From positions 1 to 22,752 of the IMG/VR virus record IMGVR_UViG_3300046169_000010: a stretch of DNA of 22,752 nt; one strand, 5' to 3'. Origin of the DNA: a virus. Within the stretch, counting starts at the first letter, position 1, and each line of letters opens with the position of its first letter. Position numbers and translations under genes: made by a program. The notes below the pieces were generated by a model. It searched no databases. It was not told where the DNA came from and saw only the letters and a program-made list of their open reading frames with translations. Of the stretch, positions 6,752-14,781 are shown in pieces.

Positions 6752-8521
6752 TTATTGTTCCTGTTCCTTGATCGCATTTGCAATAGCGCCAACAATCATT
6801 CTGGCGTTATCTTTGGTAAAGAAAGTTGGATCGCTTTTAACCATCTGATTGGTTAGGTACTGGACGCCCTTTTCTGTAAGGGCCAATCTGTCAAATGTTG
6901 CTGGGCCGATAGTGGCAATGGCGGCACCGATTCTGGGATCAATCCCTACTACGCTAGCCACCCCAGATCCAACCAAGCCTCTTGAGCCATATTTGGCGAC
7001 GGCAGGCCCGATTGCTGCCACAAGATTTTCAGCGGTTCCAGACGTTTTAGGGAACCTCAATACAGCATCGGCGTCTGATGCTAAATCACCCAGATCCCCG
7101 CGCTTAGCCTGCCCGTACTGACGCTTGCTTTGCTTTTTCAAGGCTGATGACATGGCGCTTGGGCTTATAAGGTCATTAGCTTGGGCGGCCCCCGCCCGCA
7201 AAGCGGCATCCTCGACTGCGATATAATCGCGGTACATCCTTCTTGCATCTTTAAGGCGCTCAAAGTCTTCCGGCCTTCCTAGATCGCTCAAAGTCTTATC
7301 CATTGCGCCGTCCAGCACGTTCAGCATGTCTGTTGCTGTATCTCTAACTGCTTTCTCGCTACGCATAGTAAGCTTGCTTAGTTCGCCTCTAAAGGAAATA
7401 TATTCATCCGGCGTCAAAGGCTTTCCGACAGCAGCATTTGCAATACGCCTGTTAACGTTTGCAAAATAATTATTCATGCTTTCGATTTCTACGCCTGATG
7501 GCTTCAAGTTTTTAAACTTTTGCAAAGCTTTGGAAAACTTCCTTGCATCACCAGCGGATAATTTTGTGTTAGTGCCGGATAAAACCTCATTCATCACGCC
7601 GCCAATGCGGCCTTGGGCCTCAGTCAGCGCCGCACTGTCAGCAAACTTTGAGCTAGATCCTATTTTTTGCATGACAGCAGATGTGAAGTTTTCAAGCTGA
7701 GACTGCATAAACTCCGCTGCGCCTGATGTTTGGGCCTCTGCCCTCAATGCAGCATCATCCCCCACAGCTTGCGCCGCGCTGACCTTGATGCCCTGATCCT
7801 CAAGCCTTGCCGCTCGCTGCATTCTCTTAGATTGCGCTTCAGTCAGGCTTGGAGACTTCGCAAGATCGCTTAGATCCTTTGTTTTTCTTAAATCAGCTAT
7901 CGCCCTAACTGTGTCGATTGCCTTCCCTGCGGGCAAAGGCGCAGCAATCTCTCCGGCAAGTCGTGCCGCAAGCTGCAAGCCCTCACCGGCTCCCGCTTCT
8001 TCTGCCGCCTCTTCTGCTGCGTAACCAGCCGCCGCTGGCGCTAAGGCAAACTTAACAGGCTTTGCTGCGGCAAAAGGAAGAAGCTCGCCAGTTCTTTGCG
8101 CAAGCTCCCCATATACTGTTTCTGGCTCGTATCTTGCGCCAGCGGCTGTAGCTGTCGGCTGTATTATGTCTTTCTGGATGTCCAGAATTTGTGCTTTTTC
8201 TTTTTCTTCTGGGGTTATTCTTTCTATTCCCAAAAGGCCCATAGGGTATTGAAGTGCTGCGCTTATTCCTCTTCCCGCTAAATCGGGGAGGCTTGCCGCT
8301 GCCTCAATGCCCCTGACAACGCCAGAGCCTAAGCCAGCTCCGACATCTGCCAATGTCTCCATTGCGCCACCTTCTTGGGCCGCAGGGGCGGGAGCTGCTG
8401 CTTGCTGCCGAATTTCGCGGTAAGCGCTTGAGACAGTATCCCATTCGGAAGTGCCTTTTTTGTCTTGGTTATTAACAAGCCAATTAGCGTATTTTTCAGC
8501 TTTTTCTTGTGATGTCGCCAT
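6752..8521 (-). CDS. Large internal/ejection virion protein, 589 aa
   Basis: The N-terminus KAEKYANWLVNNQDKKGTSE followed by WDTVSSAYREIRQQ is a short motif shared by many internal or injection proteins of marine phages in my memory. Next come an Ala/Pro linker and a Gly/Ala-rich amphipathic stretch (LGSGVVRGIEAAASLPDLAG; ALQYPMGLLGIERI) that could enter membranes. The rest is mostly helical, e.g. SLTEAQSKRMQRAARLEDQG, FMQSQLENFTSAVMQKIGSS, KDARRMYRDYIAVEDAALRA. A second Gly/Ala hydrophobic region lies near 510-555 (GLVGSGVASVVGIDPRIGAA). The two amphipathic patches fit a protein that leaves the capsid and crosses the envelope. No transglycosylase catalytic motif is visible. The stop lies one base before the portal ATG. 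Confidence 0.72.
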   Translation of the reverse strand: MATSQEKAEKYANWLVNNQDKKGTSEWDTVSSAYREIRQQAAAPAPAAQEGGAMETLADVGAGLGSGVVRGIEAAASLPDLAGRGISAALQYPMGLLGIERITPEEKEKAQILDIQKDIIQPTATAAGARYEPETVYGELAQRTGELLPFAAAKPVKFALAPAAAGYAAEEAAEEAGAGEGLQLAARLAGEIAAPLPAGKAIDTVRAIADLRKTKDLSDLAKSPSLTEAQSKRMQRAARLEDQGIKVSAAQAVGDDAALRAEAQTSGAAEFMQSQLENFTSAVMQKIGSSSKFADSAALTEAQGRIGGVMNEVLSGTNTKLSAGDARKFSKALQKFKNLKPSGVEIESMNNYFANVNRRIANAAVGKPLTPDEYISFRGELSKLTMRSEKAVRDTATDMLNVLDGAMDKTLSDLGRPEDFERLKDARRMYRDYIAVEDAALRAGAAQANDLISPSAMSSALKKQSKRQYGQAKRGDLGDLASDADAVLRFPKTSGTAENLVAAIGPAVAKYGSRGLVGSGVASVVGIDPRIGAAIATIGPATFDRLALTEKGVQYLTNQMVKSDPTFFTKDNARMIVGAIANAIKEQEQ

Positions 8522-8532
8522 TCCGCTTAACC

Positions 8533-9642
8533 CTATTCTATCCCAACTATTTTGTCGGCTGCTTGTATAGCGCTGGACCCAGAGGGTTTTGGCCGCAAAT
8601 CGCTTGTGTCACGGCCCTGCTGCCGGTCAAACACATCCATAACGCCATGAAGTTGATCTAAGGTTGGGAGAGTTGCGCCAGCTCTATACCCGTATAGAGT
8701 TCCTTCTTTCATAAAATGCTCATACATCTGCTGCTTTGCCGTTGCGGCGGTAGACATTTGCTCCAGCAAAGCGTTAAGTCTGCGCAAATTCATCTCAGGG
8801 GACAGCCTTTGGTTGTAAGCCCGCTCAATCAGCGCCATGCCTTCAGCCTGAGTAAACTGAGCGCCAAGTATTTCTCTAAGGTTACGCTGAACAACCTCTT
8901 GGACTCGGTTTCGGATATCTGTTGCCTCGGGGTTCACAAACGATTGGACTAAGTCGTTCTGAACTCCTATTAGCGGCCCTGATGTAGTTCTACCTTCAGA
9001 CACGGCCATATCAATGTCTTGAACAACATCTCTGATCTGGTTGATGTTTTTGACCGCATCAGTAGCGCCGCCGGAACTCCATTGCACAACATCTTTCGCA
9101 AACGCCTTATCAACAAACTCGAATGACTTAGGTGGGCCGCCCTCTTTGCCGTAATCAACGCTAACAACAGTTTTAGGCGCTTTTTCTACAGATTCAATTT
9201 TCTCAAGTACCTGTGCGTCTGTAAGGTCAGGATATGATGCCCTGTACAGAGCCACTTTAGACTCAAACGCTGTTGGCTTCGCTGGCCCCTTCAGCCCCGC
9301 TTGGAACCTTGCCAATTCCTTCTGCCGCTCAAACGCACGGCGCTCACCAGCTTCTGCAAATAGCTGCGCTGCTGCTTGCTTCGGGTCTAGCGTTCCTGCT
9401 TTTACCATGTCGGCAAGATCAGTGCGACCAGCCTGCTCAAGCATATTCACCGTGCGGTTGCCTTTAATCTTGTCTGCGCGCCTTGATTGCGCTGCCTGCA
9501 AGACTTGCGGCAAGTTTGGGTCAGGATTGATCGACATGCTGTTTAACCATCCAGCAAGCGCGCCAGCCATATTCTTGCGGCGGTCTGTTTTTTCCTGACC
9601 GATAAAGTCTTGCTCTGTGAAGCTTAAACCTTGGTTTTCCAT
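8533..9642 (-). CDS. Probable internal/ejection virion protein, 369 aa
   Basis: Starts MENQGLSFTEQDFIGQEKTD, then a helical N-terminal half (ILxQAAQSRRADKIKGNRTV-like; MLEQAGRTDLADMVKAGTLD; ERRAFERQKELARFQAGLKG). The centre has SVDYGKEGGPPKSFEFVDKA and the second half is helical: NQIRDVVQDIDMAVSEGRTT, RNRVQEVVQRNLREILGAQF, TQAEGMALIERAYNQRLSPE, and RLNALLEQMSTAATAKQQMY. The AQFTQAEG ... RAYNQRLSPEMNLRRL pattern is one I associate with phage internal proteins found beside portal genes. No signal peptide or membrane segment. It is 10 bases upstream of the 589-aa gene. Likely part of the ejected protein complex; the evidence is helical composition and context rather than a known domain. Confidence 0.7.
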   Translation of the reverse strand: MENQGLSFTEQDFIGQEKTDRRKNMAGALAGWLNSMSINPDPNLPQVLQAAQSRRADKIKGNRTVNMLEQAGRTDLADMVKAGTLDPKQAAAQLFAEAGERRAFERQKELARFQAGLKGPAKPTAFESKVALYRASYPDLTDAQVLEKIESVEKAPKTVVSVDYGKEGGPPKSFEFVDKAFAKDVVQWSSGGATDAVKNINQIRDVVQDIDMAVSEGRTTSGPLIGVQNDLVQSFVNPEATDIRNRVQEVVQRNLREILGAQFTQAEGMALIERAYNQRLSPEMNLRRLNALLEQMSTAATAKQQMYEHFMKEGTLYGYRAGATLPTLDQLHGVMDVFDRQQGRDTSDLRPKPSGSSAIQAADKIVGIE

Positions 9643-9654
9643 GCCTTACGTTCC

Positions 9655-10332
9655 TTAGCTCATAGAGTAAATTGAGGCCGCGCCCATTAAGTAATCAAAC
9701 AGACCGGGCTGACGTGATTGCGTTGTTGCCTGTGGCACTGGCGCTGCCCCAAGCGCAGCCAATGGCGCGGCAAGAGCTGCCTGTGGTGCGCCTGTGTATC
9801 CAGCGTATTGGCCTTTTGCTGCATCGATGAGCGCCTGCTGCAATCCTTGCTGCAATAAGCCTTGCTGCGCAGTTTGCTGCTGGATCGCTTGGCCCGTGCC
9901 AAATGCTTGCTGGCCCAATGCGCCAAGCTGTGATGCTGCGCCAAGGCGTGCTTGCCTGTCGGCCATCGCCTGCTGCATTGCTGTGGTATATCCGGTTTGG
10001 CGCTGCTGAGCTGCAATATCGCCTGCCATGCGCCCGTATTCCCCAGCAGCAACGCCCTCGGCAACACCTTGGCGAGATCCACCAAACGCACGCGCTGCTG
10101 ATGCCTGAGCGCCAAGCTGGTTCATTGCCATCTCTTGCTGCCTAGCAATGTCCTGCTGCGTGCGATCAATCACTTGCTGCGTGTATGGGTTCATAAACGC
10201 GCCAACTTGCAGCGGGCCTGTCATTGCTGCCTGCGTGCCACCAAGCGCGCCTTGCAATGCGCCAGCCGCCGCTTGGTTCACGTTAAATGGCTGCGCTACC
10301 TGACCGCCGCCTTTTCCACCTTGTCCAGCCAT
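9655..10332 (-). CDS. Probable internal virion protein, Gln/Ala-rich, 225 aa
   Basis: Opens MAGQGGKGGGQVAQPFNVNQ. Then comes a segment NPYTQQVIDRTQQDIARQQE followed by AQASAARAFGGSRQGVAEGV, a motif recurring in phage internal or injection proteins. The middle and C-terminal half are long Ala/Gln-rich helices (QQQTAQQGLLQQGLQQALI) with coiled-coil potential. A hydrophobic C-terminus (LFDYLMGAASIYSMS) could touch a membrane. It is separated by 11 bases from the previous gene and 12 from the next. The same DNA also has a long frame in another register, but its composition is that of a shadow. A role in the DNA-ejection apparatus is an inference from composition and neighbours. Confidence 0.75.
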   Translation of the reverse strand: MAGQGGKGGGQVAQPFNVNQAAAGALQGALGGTQAAMTGPLQVGAFMNPYTQQVIDRTQQDIARQQEMAMNQLGAQASAARAFGGSRQGVAEGVAAGEYGRMAGDIAAQQRQTGYTTAMQQAMADRQARLGAASQLGALGQQAFGTGQAIQQQTAQQGLLQQGLQQALIDAAKGQYAGYTGAPQAALAAPLAALGAAPVPQATTQSRQPGLFDYLMGAASIYSMS

Positions 10333-10343
10333 TATCTTATCCT

Positions 10344-11036
10344 TTATCTATTCCCGCCAGTGTAGACGCCGCCGCCGCCACTTGCTTCAATTCCTTGACG
10401 GCGCAAGTCTCTTGCCACCGACTGCGATGGGGTATCGCTTAGGCCAGCAAAAGCATCCTTCGCCGCGCCGAGTATGCCGCCGCCAGATACAAAGTTCACA
10501 ATACTTTCGCCAAAATAATCATCTGCGTATGGGTTGCCGGTTGGCGCAGTGTATATGGGGTCATCAGACCCTCCCCCGCCACCCGCAACGGGAGATGCCA
10601 TAGGCGCAACGGGAGATACCGCTGGCTGGCCGTAATCCCGTATGGCTTCGCCGGTCATTGGATCAATGAAAAAGCTTTGCAGATATTCAGCTTGCGCTGG
10701 GCGCTGTGCGGCAAGCTCAGACACAGCCTGCTCATATATTGGCGCTGCGCTGTAGCCCCTTACCCCGCCAGCGTATTGGGTGGGGGCAGGCATACCGCCC
10801 ATAATGTCCGTTTGTGTCGTAGGCGCGGCAAGGCCAAACGCAGATGCCACATCAGCAGCTTGCTGGAATGATGCCTCTTGCATTGGCGTGAATGCTGCAA
10901 CGTCTGGCCCGTAATAAGGCACATAGCCAATCTGGCTGATGTCCTCTGCTTTAGCCAAGTTGCGGCGAGCCGCATCCTCGATGTATTTTGGAATCTTAAT
11001 CTCTGACGTCTGTGTGCCGCCCTTGCCGCCTGCCAT
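10344..11036 (-). CDS. Probable internal virion protein, 230 aa
   Basis: I do not recognise a named family. It starts MAGGKGGTQTSEIKIPKYIE with a helix (DAARRNLAKAEDISQIGY), then VPYYGPDVAAFTPMQEASFQ. A Gly/Pro/Ala-rich middle follows (GGMPAPTQYAGGVRGYSAAP) and the segment EYLQSFFIDPMTGEAIRDYG. The C-terminal part is Gly-rich and weakly ordered. Proteins with the VPYxGPDVAAFTPMQ motif recur in marine short-tailed phages upstream of portal genes, in my memory. The opening MAGGKGG resembles that of the next gene (MAGQGGKGG), which suggests a related pair. No membrane segment. An internal or ejection role is inferred from position between tail and portal genes. Confidence 0.7.
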   Translation of the reverse strand: MAGGKGGTQTSEIKIPKYIEDAARRNLAKAEDISQIGYVPYYGPDVAAFTPMQEASFQQAADVASAFGLAAPTTQTDIMGGMPAPTQYAGGVRGYSAAPIYEQAVSELAAQRPAQAEYLQSFFIDPMTGEAIRDYGQPAVSPVAPMASPVAGGGGGSDDPIYTAPTGNPYADDYFGESIVNFVSGGGILGAAKDAFAGLSDTPSQSVARDLRRQGIEASGGGGVYTGGNR

Positions 11037-11398
11037 TATTCAAACTCCTTCAAGTATGAGGCGTGCAATGGAACCCATCCATGCGCCTTCAATGGTTTCT
11101 TCCAGCCAAACCGGCCTGTCATCGTCAATGCAGAGCATCCTTGAGATTTTGCCCATGCTACCACATCTTCGTGCATATCTAAAATCTGACCCAATTCACC
11201 GCCGCCAAGAAATACGTTTAAAACCTTCTTCTTAGGATATACCACGATTTCAGTTACTATACACCCCCTCGGCGTTGGCCAGAGCTGCATGCTACCTTTG
11301 TATATACCCTCGGCAACGTCGATAAAGTCATGCGTGCCGCCTGAGTATTCCAGAGCGGCCTCAATCCAATCACGGCATCTTTCAAGCTCTTTATCCAT
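11036..11398 (-). CDS. Small virion-region protein with possible GNAT-like fold, 120 aa
   Basis: Starts inside the end of the fibre gene (8-base overlap) with MDKELERCRDWIEAALEYSG. The middle has strands TEIVVYPKKKVLNVFLGGGE, then a helix (EDVVAWAKSQGCSALTMTG) and RFGWKKPLKAHGWVPLHAS. The strand-helix-strand-helix order and the terminal G-R-x-G-W ... GW pattern recall GNAT-fold phage proteins such as those at the T7 gene 13 position; I do not see a clear acetyl-CoA loop, so catalysis is doubtful. Two Cys in the body are unremarkable. The stop overlaps the start of the 230-aa gene (TAATG). Its position before the internal-protein genes fits a virion morphogenesis role, as T7 gp13 has, but this is inference. 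Confidence 0.6.
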   Translation of the reverse strand: MDKELERCRDWIEAALEYSGGTHDFIDVAEGIYKGSMQLWPTPRGCIVTEIVVYPKKKVLNVFLGGGELGQILDMHEDVVAWAKSQGCSALTMTGRFGWKKPLKAHGWVPLHASYLKEFE

Positions 11399-12047
11399 GA
11401 AGCCTCGTAATCGCTAAGGTTGAGGCGGGTATTGCTGGCACAGGCGAAGACGCTGCGGTGTAGTTTAAGAAGCCGCTTGTGCTGTCTATCATGTAGTTCA
11501 CTTCCAAGTAGTCATTCGCCGCAACGGTAAATATTTGCGTGCGTGACGTGACCAGTGTGGCGTTATTCCGGTGCAGCGCTGTTGTCATGCCGCTGTTCGC
11601 TACGTTTGTGCCGTTCACGCTGGGCCAGAAGTAGAAGTGAACCGTGCTGGCTGATGTGGATGATATTTGCGCCGAAAACGATATGACGTATTGGCCCGCT
11701 TCTTCAAAAACAATCCTTGAAGCTGGCGTTCCCTGTGTTATTCCGTCGTTGCCGGTGGGAGCATCGTAAGTCAGCTTGTACGCTGTGTTTGCTGCTACCG
11801 GCACGACGTCAGACGTCTTCATAAAGTCAGCGTGACCATCTTCCAGAACAATCTGCCGAAACTCGCCATTCTTAGATACGACAGGGTAGCCGTTTACGTT
11901 ATCCCATAAGATGACGCCGTTTTCAGACGGGTTATCCGTTGATGTTTTAAAACCAAGCTTTGCTAGGTTTTGCTGCAAGTATATTGTTAGCTGACGCCCC
12001 CACTGGCGTAAGTCGGGGCCAATGGGGGGTAATACTGGAACCGGCAT
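11391..12047 (-). CDS. Virion fibre protein with C1q-like C-terminal domain, 218 aa
   Basis: Start fixed by a TAATG overlap with the nozzle gene. Residues 1-50 (MPVPVLPPIGPDLRQWGRQL ... NGVILWD) look like a short helical attachment segment. After a small beta motif (GYPVVSKNGEFRQIVLEDGH), residues about 85-218 form a beta-sandwich pattern: AYKLTYDAP, RIVFEEAGQYVISFSAQIS, STVHFYFWPSVNGTNV, LVTSRTQIFTVAANDYLEVN and a closing STLAITRLHG. This order, G-x-Y-x-[IV]-x-F-x-A followed by a Y-F-x-x-N-G strand and an x-D-Y-L-E-V strand, is that of C1q/TNF-like trimeric domains in phage fibres. A receptor-binding or short-fibre role follows by family. Overlaps the next gene by 8 bases. Confidence 0.75.
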   Translation of the reverse strand: MPVPVLPPIGPDLRQWGRQLTIYLQQNLAKLGFKTSTDNPSENGVILWDNVNGYPVVSKNGEFRQIVLEDGHADFMKTSDVVPVAANTAYKLTYDAPTGNDGITQGTPASRIVFEEAGQYVISFSAQISSTSASTVHFYFWPSVNGTNVANSGMTTALHRNNATLVTSRTQIFTVAANDYLEVNYMIDSTSGFLNYTAASSPVPAIPASTLAITRLHG

Positions 12048-13864
12048 TACCTACGGCCCCCAGCCTTCATGTCAATTCGCATGTTGCCAACCCTAAAGTC
12101 AGACAAGATTACTCCATCAACCCGCATACGAACTTGCCGACCAGTAAACCTTACTGACGTTGGGTTTGCAGTTGTGAATGGACCATGACTTGTCTCAGCG
12201 CCATTTGGGTAAAGCCGTGTCTTAAACGTGACGTTGACATCTCCCTGCGTTTTTTCGTCAGGGATAAGCTCAGTAACACGCGCAACTTGATCTCCTGCGC
12301 CAATAGATATTGGCCCGCTTTCGGCAAAGATTGATGAGCTATCTACATTAAGGCCCACTTCATGCTCATAAATACTGACCGGCCCGCCAACAGAAATTGT
12401 GTTGCCCATAGAATTGCCGTGAACGGTGCAGTAATATTTTAAACTATCTGGCGCATCGCTCGCCACCACTATAGTAACCTTGGCTCCAGCTTGCCCAGCC
12501 GTTCCTGTTGTCGTTACGCCGGTAGTGTATGACGCATCTGCGCTTGTCCTAAATGCAAAAGGATGCCCAGAGTTTGACGCGTCTGAGAGGTCAAACACAT
12601 ATGTGTTGCCCCGCACAAAGGTCAAAGCTGGCGCAGATCCAGAAATGCCTCCGATTGCATATTTATTGCCACCGTCATTAACCACTGTGACTGTATAATT
12701 TACCGTTTCGGGATTTTCTCCTGCCATGAACGGATAACGAAAGACGCCGCGCTGGACGCCAGCCGTGCGTGATAGGTTGCCGATTAGCCAATGGCCTTCC
12801 TTGTAATCATAAGCAACGTAGCGGTCTATTTCAGTAGCGCCTTCAGAGCAATAGAACCACCACACCTCGCCGTACTGGCCGTTGGCAAACGACCAAACCT
12901 TTGATTGCTGCGCTGGGTTGAAGTCGCCAAAAACATAGTCGAAGACATCGCAGGGTATTTCTTGAACGCTGTTACCATCAAACCTAAAGAAACCACGCTG
13001 GCCCATCCAGAATACGCCCATATCAACGTCAGACGCAGCCTTGCGGGATATTGCCCCACACGATGTACCAACGCGCTCAAAGCCATACACATAAGGCGGG
13101 CCAAGGTATCGCGCTGTGTGGGCTGATGTATCCGTCAGAATAAGCGTCTGGCCTCGCGTTCTAACGCCCTGCATGATCTGCCCGCTGTCGGCAAGCTCAA
13201 TATCGCCAGCCTCGTTTGTAGCTGCTGGCGTCCATACTGTGTTGTTTTCACGATCACACCATGAGATTTTACGCGGGTTGTTGCCACTACCCAAGGCAAA
13301 GATAAAACGCTCTTCCGTTACAACTAAACCAAGATTGCCCGTAGGGGCATTTGCAATCGGAGCCGCTTTAACTGCTGGGTTTAACTGCCACTCCAACAAG
13401 CGCCCGTCATCCTTATTGCAAGCAACCAAATACTCGCCCCAATTATCTAAATTCCATTGGGTGGCTTCTTCTGGAACAGCATTGGCGTTTTGCTGGATCG
13501 GAGTACCATAAAACCCGTCACCATAAAATCCGTATCCGTAACCCGTTTCGACTTCCGCATTTTCGCGGCCTGTCGCTAGGTCTGTTGGAGCAATGTCGTA
13601 CACAGTGCCACCGCCGGTCATGGCTTTAAGTTCATTATATGAACCGCCAGCCGCATAGGCCGTGCCGGTATTTGACTCCCATGTGTGCATTCCGCGCACA
13701 GGGTTTGTGCTGAATGACGCTTTGCGCTCTTGCCACCCGCCGATTGGGCGCAAGCTGTTATCCCGCCACCTGACCAAGCTGCCATCGCGCCAGCGGCCAG
13801 ACTGCTCTAAATCAGTTCCGTTTCGGTAAAATCCTGCGGGGATGTCGAGGGGTACGAGCGTCAT
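12047..13864 (-). CDS. Nozzle/tail-hub-like beta-propeller protein with inserted cupredoxin-like domain, 605 aa
   Basis: Probable short-tail nozzle or hub (comparable in role to T7 gp12 or P22 gp10). It opens MTLVPLDIPAGFYRNGTDLE, then RWRDGSLVRWRDNSLRPIGG. Residues about 50-385 contain repeated blade-like strands, e.g. AYAAGGSYNELKAMTGGGTV, GEYLVACNKDDGRLLEWQLN, ERFIFALGSGNNPRKISW, DVDMGVFWMGQRGFFRFDGN and RYVAYDYKEGHWLIGNL. The last blade is interrupted at about 390-493 by a separate domain with His434, Cys479, His482 and Met486, and the propeller resumes at IYEHEVGLN. The C-terminus VRMRVDGVILSDFRVGNMRI is conserved in such proteins. Its start abuts the fibre gene stop and its stop overlaps the next start (TAATG). 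The propeller assignment is from pattern; the exact tail role is inferred. Confidence 0.8.
   Translation of the reverse strand: MTLVPLDIPAGFYRNGTDLEQSGRWRDGSLVRWRDNSLRPIGGWQERKASFSTNPVRGMHTWESNTGTAYAAGGSYNELKAMTGGGTVYDIAPTDLATGRENAEVETGYGYGFYGDGFYGTPIQQNANAVPEEATQWNLDNWGEYLVACNKDDGRLLEWQLNPAVKAAPIANAPTGNLGLVVTEERFIFALGSGNNPRKISWCDRENNTVWTPAATNEAGDIELADSGQIMQGVRTRGQTLILTDTSAHTARYLGPPYVYGFERVGTSCGAISRKAASDVDMGVFWMGQRGFFRFDGNSVQEIPCDVFDYVFGDFNPAQQSKVWSFANGQYGEVWWFYCSEGATEIDRYVAYDYKEGHWLIGNLSRTAGVQRGVFRYPFMAGENPETVNYTVTVVNDGGNKYAIGGISGSAPALTFVRGNTYVFDLSDASNSGHPFAFRTSADASYTTGVTTTGTAGQAGAKVTIVVASDAPDSLKYYCTVHGNSMGNTISVGGPVSIYEHEVGLNVDSSSIFAESGPISIGAGDQVARVTELIPDEKTQGDVNVTFKTRLYPNGAETSHGPFTTANPTSVRFTGRQVRMRVDGVILSDFRVGNMRIDMKAGGRR
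12386..12697 (-). other. Cupredoxin-like (type 1 copper) domain inserted in the nozzle protein
   Basis: Codes residues 390-493. The strand order (YTVTVVNDGG, LTFVRGNTYVFDLSDAS, HPFAFRTS, AKVTIVVASDAPDSLKYYC) and the ligand set fit a cupredoxin: an early His in SGHPF (434), then Cys479-x2-His482-x3-Met486 in YYCTVHGNSMG. That spacing is within the range of plastocyanin-like proteins. All four expected ligands are present, so copper binding is possible; whether copper is bound is not shown. Confidence 0.75.
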
Positions 13865-14731
13865 TTATAAAGCAAACCCAATGGTTGAAACATTTGCCCT
13901 GCCGCTAGAGTTCACATCAATACTTAATGAGCCATTTGGGCCAAGGTAAAATGATCCTCCAGCAACCTGATATGCGGAGAGGGAAAAACTCGTTGTCCTT
14001 GCGCTCGTGCTGCTTGGGCTTACGCTAGTGTTGTAGCCACTGGCCCCAGAAGTACACGTTATGAATGAGCCAGAGCCAGTTACACTGATTGTGCCACTTC
14101 CCGCGTTGTGTGGAACATTAAACTTATATTCCCCATACATACCCCCAGAGCCAGCGGTTGTGACAGTTCCGTCAGAGCTTCTGTACCCAAAAGAAGGGCT
14201 TGCATAGTTAGGGCCGCCAGTCGGAATACTAATTGTTGTGCTTCCGATAGACGTAACGTGACCATATGTGTCAAGGCTGATGTCTTGGATAACCGTCGTG
14301 CCGCTGTTGTTTACGCTGCCTTGGCTTGATGTGTCCGAGTGGCTGATGGTGCGGTTGGACGCTAAAGACCCACCACCCGTTAAACCGCCGCCAGCGGAAA
14401 TGCTTGTTGACGTAGAAGCCTTGGCGTTTAACTGCGTCTGGATGTTGCTGGTCACACCGTCAGTATGGTTCAACTCTGCTGTAGTAGCCGTCACACCGTC
14501 CAGTTTATTTAGTTCACTCGTAGAGGCTGTTAAGCCGTCCAGCTTATTAATCTCCGCAGCATCAGCAGTAACAGCCGTGCCGCCGACCTTCCATGATCCA
14601 GCAGTTAAGTCTGGGGTGCTTGCGGTATCACCGTTCAGAACGTCCACAACGTCATCAAGTGCCGCGTTGATCGTGGTTCCCCATGTATTCTCTGAACCGC
14701 CGACTGTGGGTTTGGTTATGCTGATCGTCAT
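13865..14731 (-). CDS. Tail fibre protein, 288 aa
   Basis: The N-terminus MTISITKPTVGGSENTWGTT followed by INAALDDVVDVLNG is a common attachment segment of phage tail fibres. Residues 58-96 hold three 13-residue tandem units (AAEINKLDGLTAS, TSELNKLDGVTAT, TAELNHTDGVTSN), a repeat widely seen in fibre shafts. A linker ISAGGGLTGGGSLASNRTIS and the motif ISLDTYGHVTSIGSTTI (about 150-167) are also typical of fibre distal parts. The C-terminal 110 residues are Gly/Ser-rich beta strands. The start has GCGAGG 8 bases ahead of the ATG. Its TAA abuts the ATG of the nozzle gene, so it is tightly coupled. I am confident it is a fibre, not which receptor it binds. Confidence 0.88.
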   Translation of the reverse strand: MTISITKPTVGGSENTWGTTINAALDDVVDVLNGDTASTPDLTAGSWKVGGTAVTADAAEINKLDGLTASTSELNKLDGVTATTAELNHTDGVTSNIQTQLNAKASTSTSISAGGGLTGGGSLASNRTISHSDTSSQGSVNNSGTTVIQDISLDTYGHVTSIGSTTISIPTGGPNYASPSFGYRSSDGTVTTAGSGGMYGEYKFNVPHNAGSGTISVTGSGSFITCTSGASGYNTSVSPSSTSARTTSFSLSAYQVAGGSFYLGPNGSLSIDVNSSGRANVSTIGFAL

Positions 14732-14781
14732 TTAATCGCCTCGCGCTTTTTTTGCACTATATATCATTTTGCCAGCAAACA

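Noticed and set aside
9687-10115. 142-residue minus-strand frame inside the 225-aa gene
   Set aside because: His/Arg/Gln/Leu-rich read of an Ala/Gln-rich repeat region in another register; no own ribosome site and no recognisable pattern.
14268-14735. 155-residue plus-strand frame
   Set aside because: Antisense of the tail-fibre gene at 13865-14731; its regular look comes from the AAELN-LDGVTA repeats read backwards.
14732-14781. A7 run (gcaaaaaaagc on the minus strand) as a slippery frameshift site or promoter in the 50-base gap
   Set aside because: It lies after the stop of the repeat protein and before the Shine-Dalgarno of the fibre gene. No hairpin or -35/-10 pair at suitable spacing is visible.
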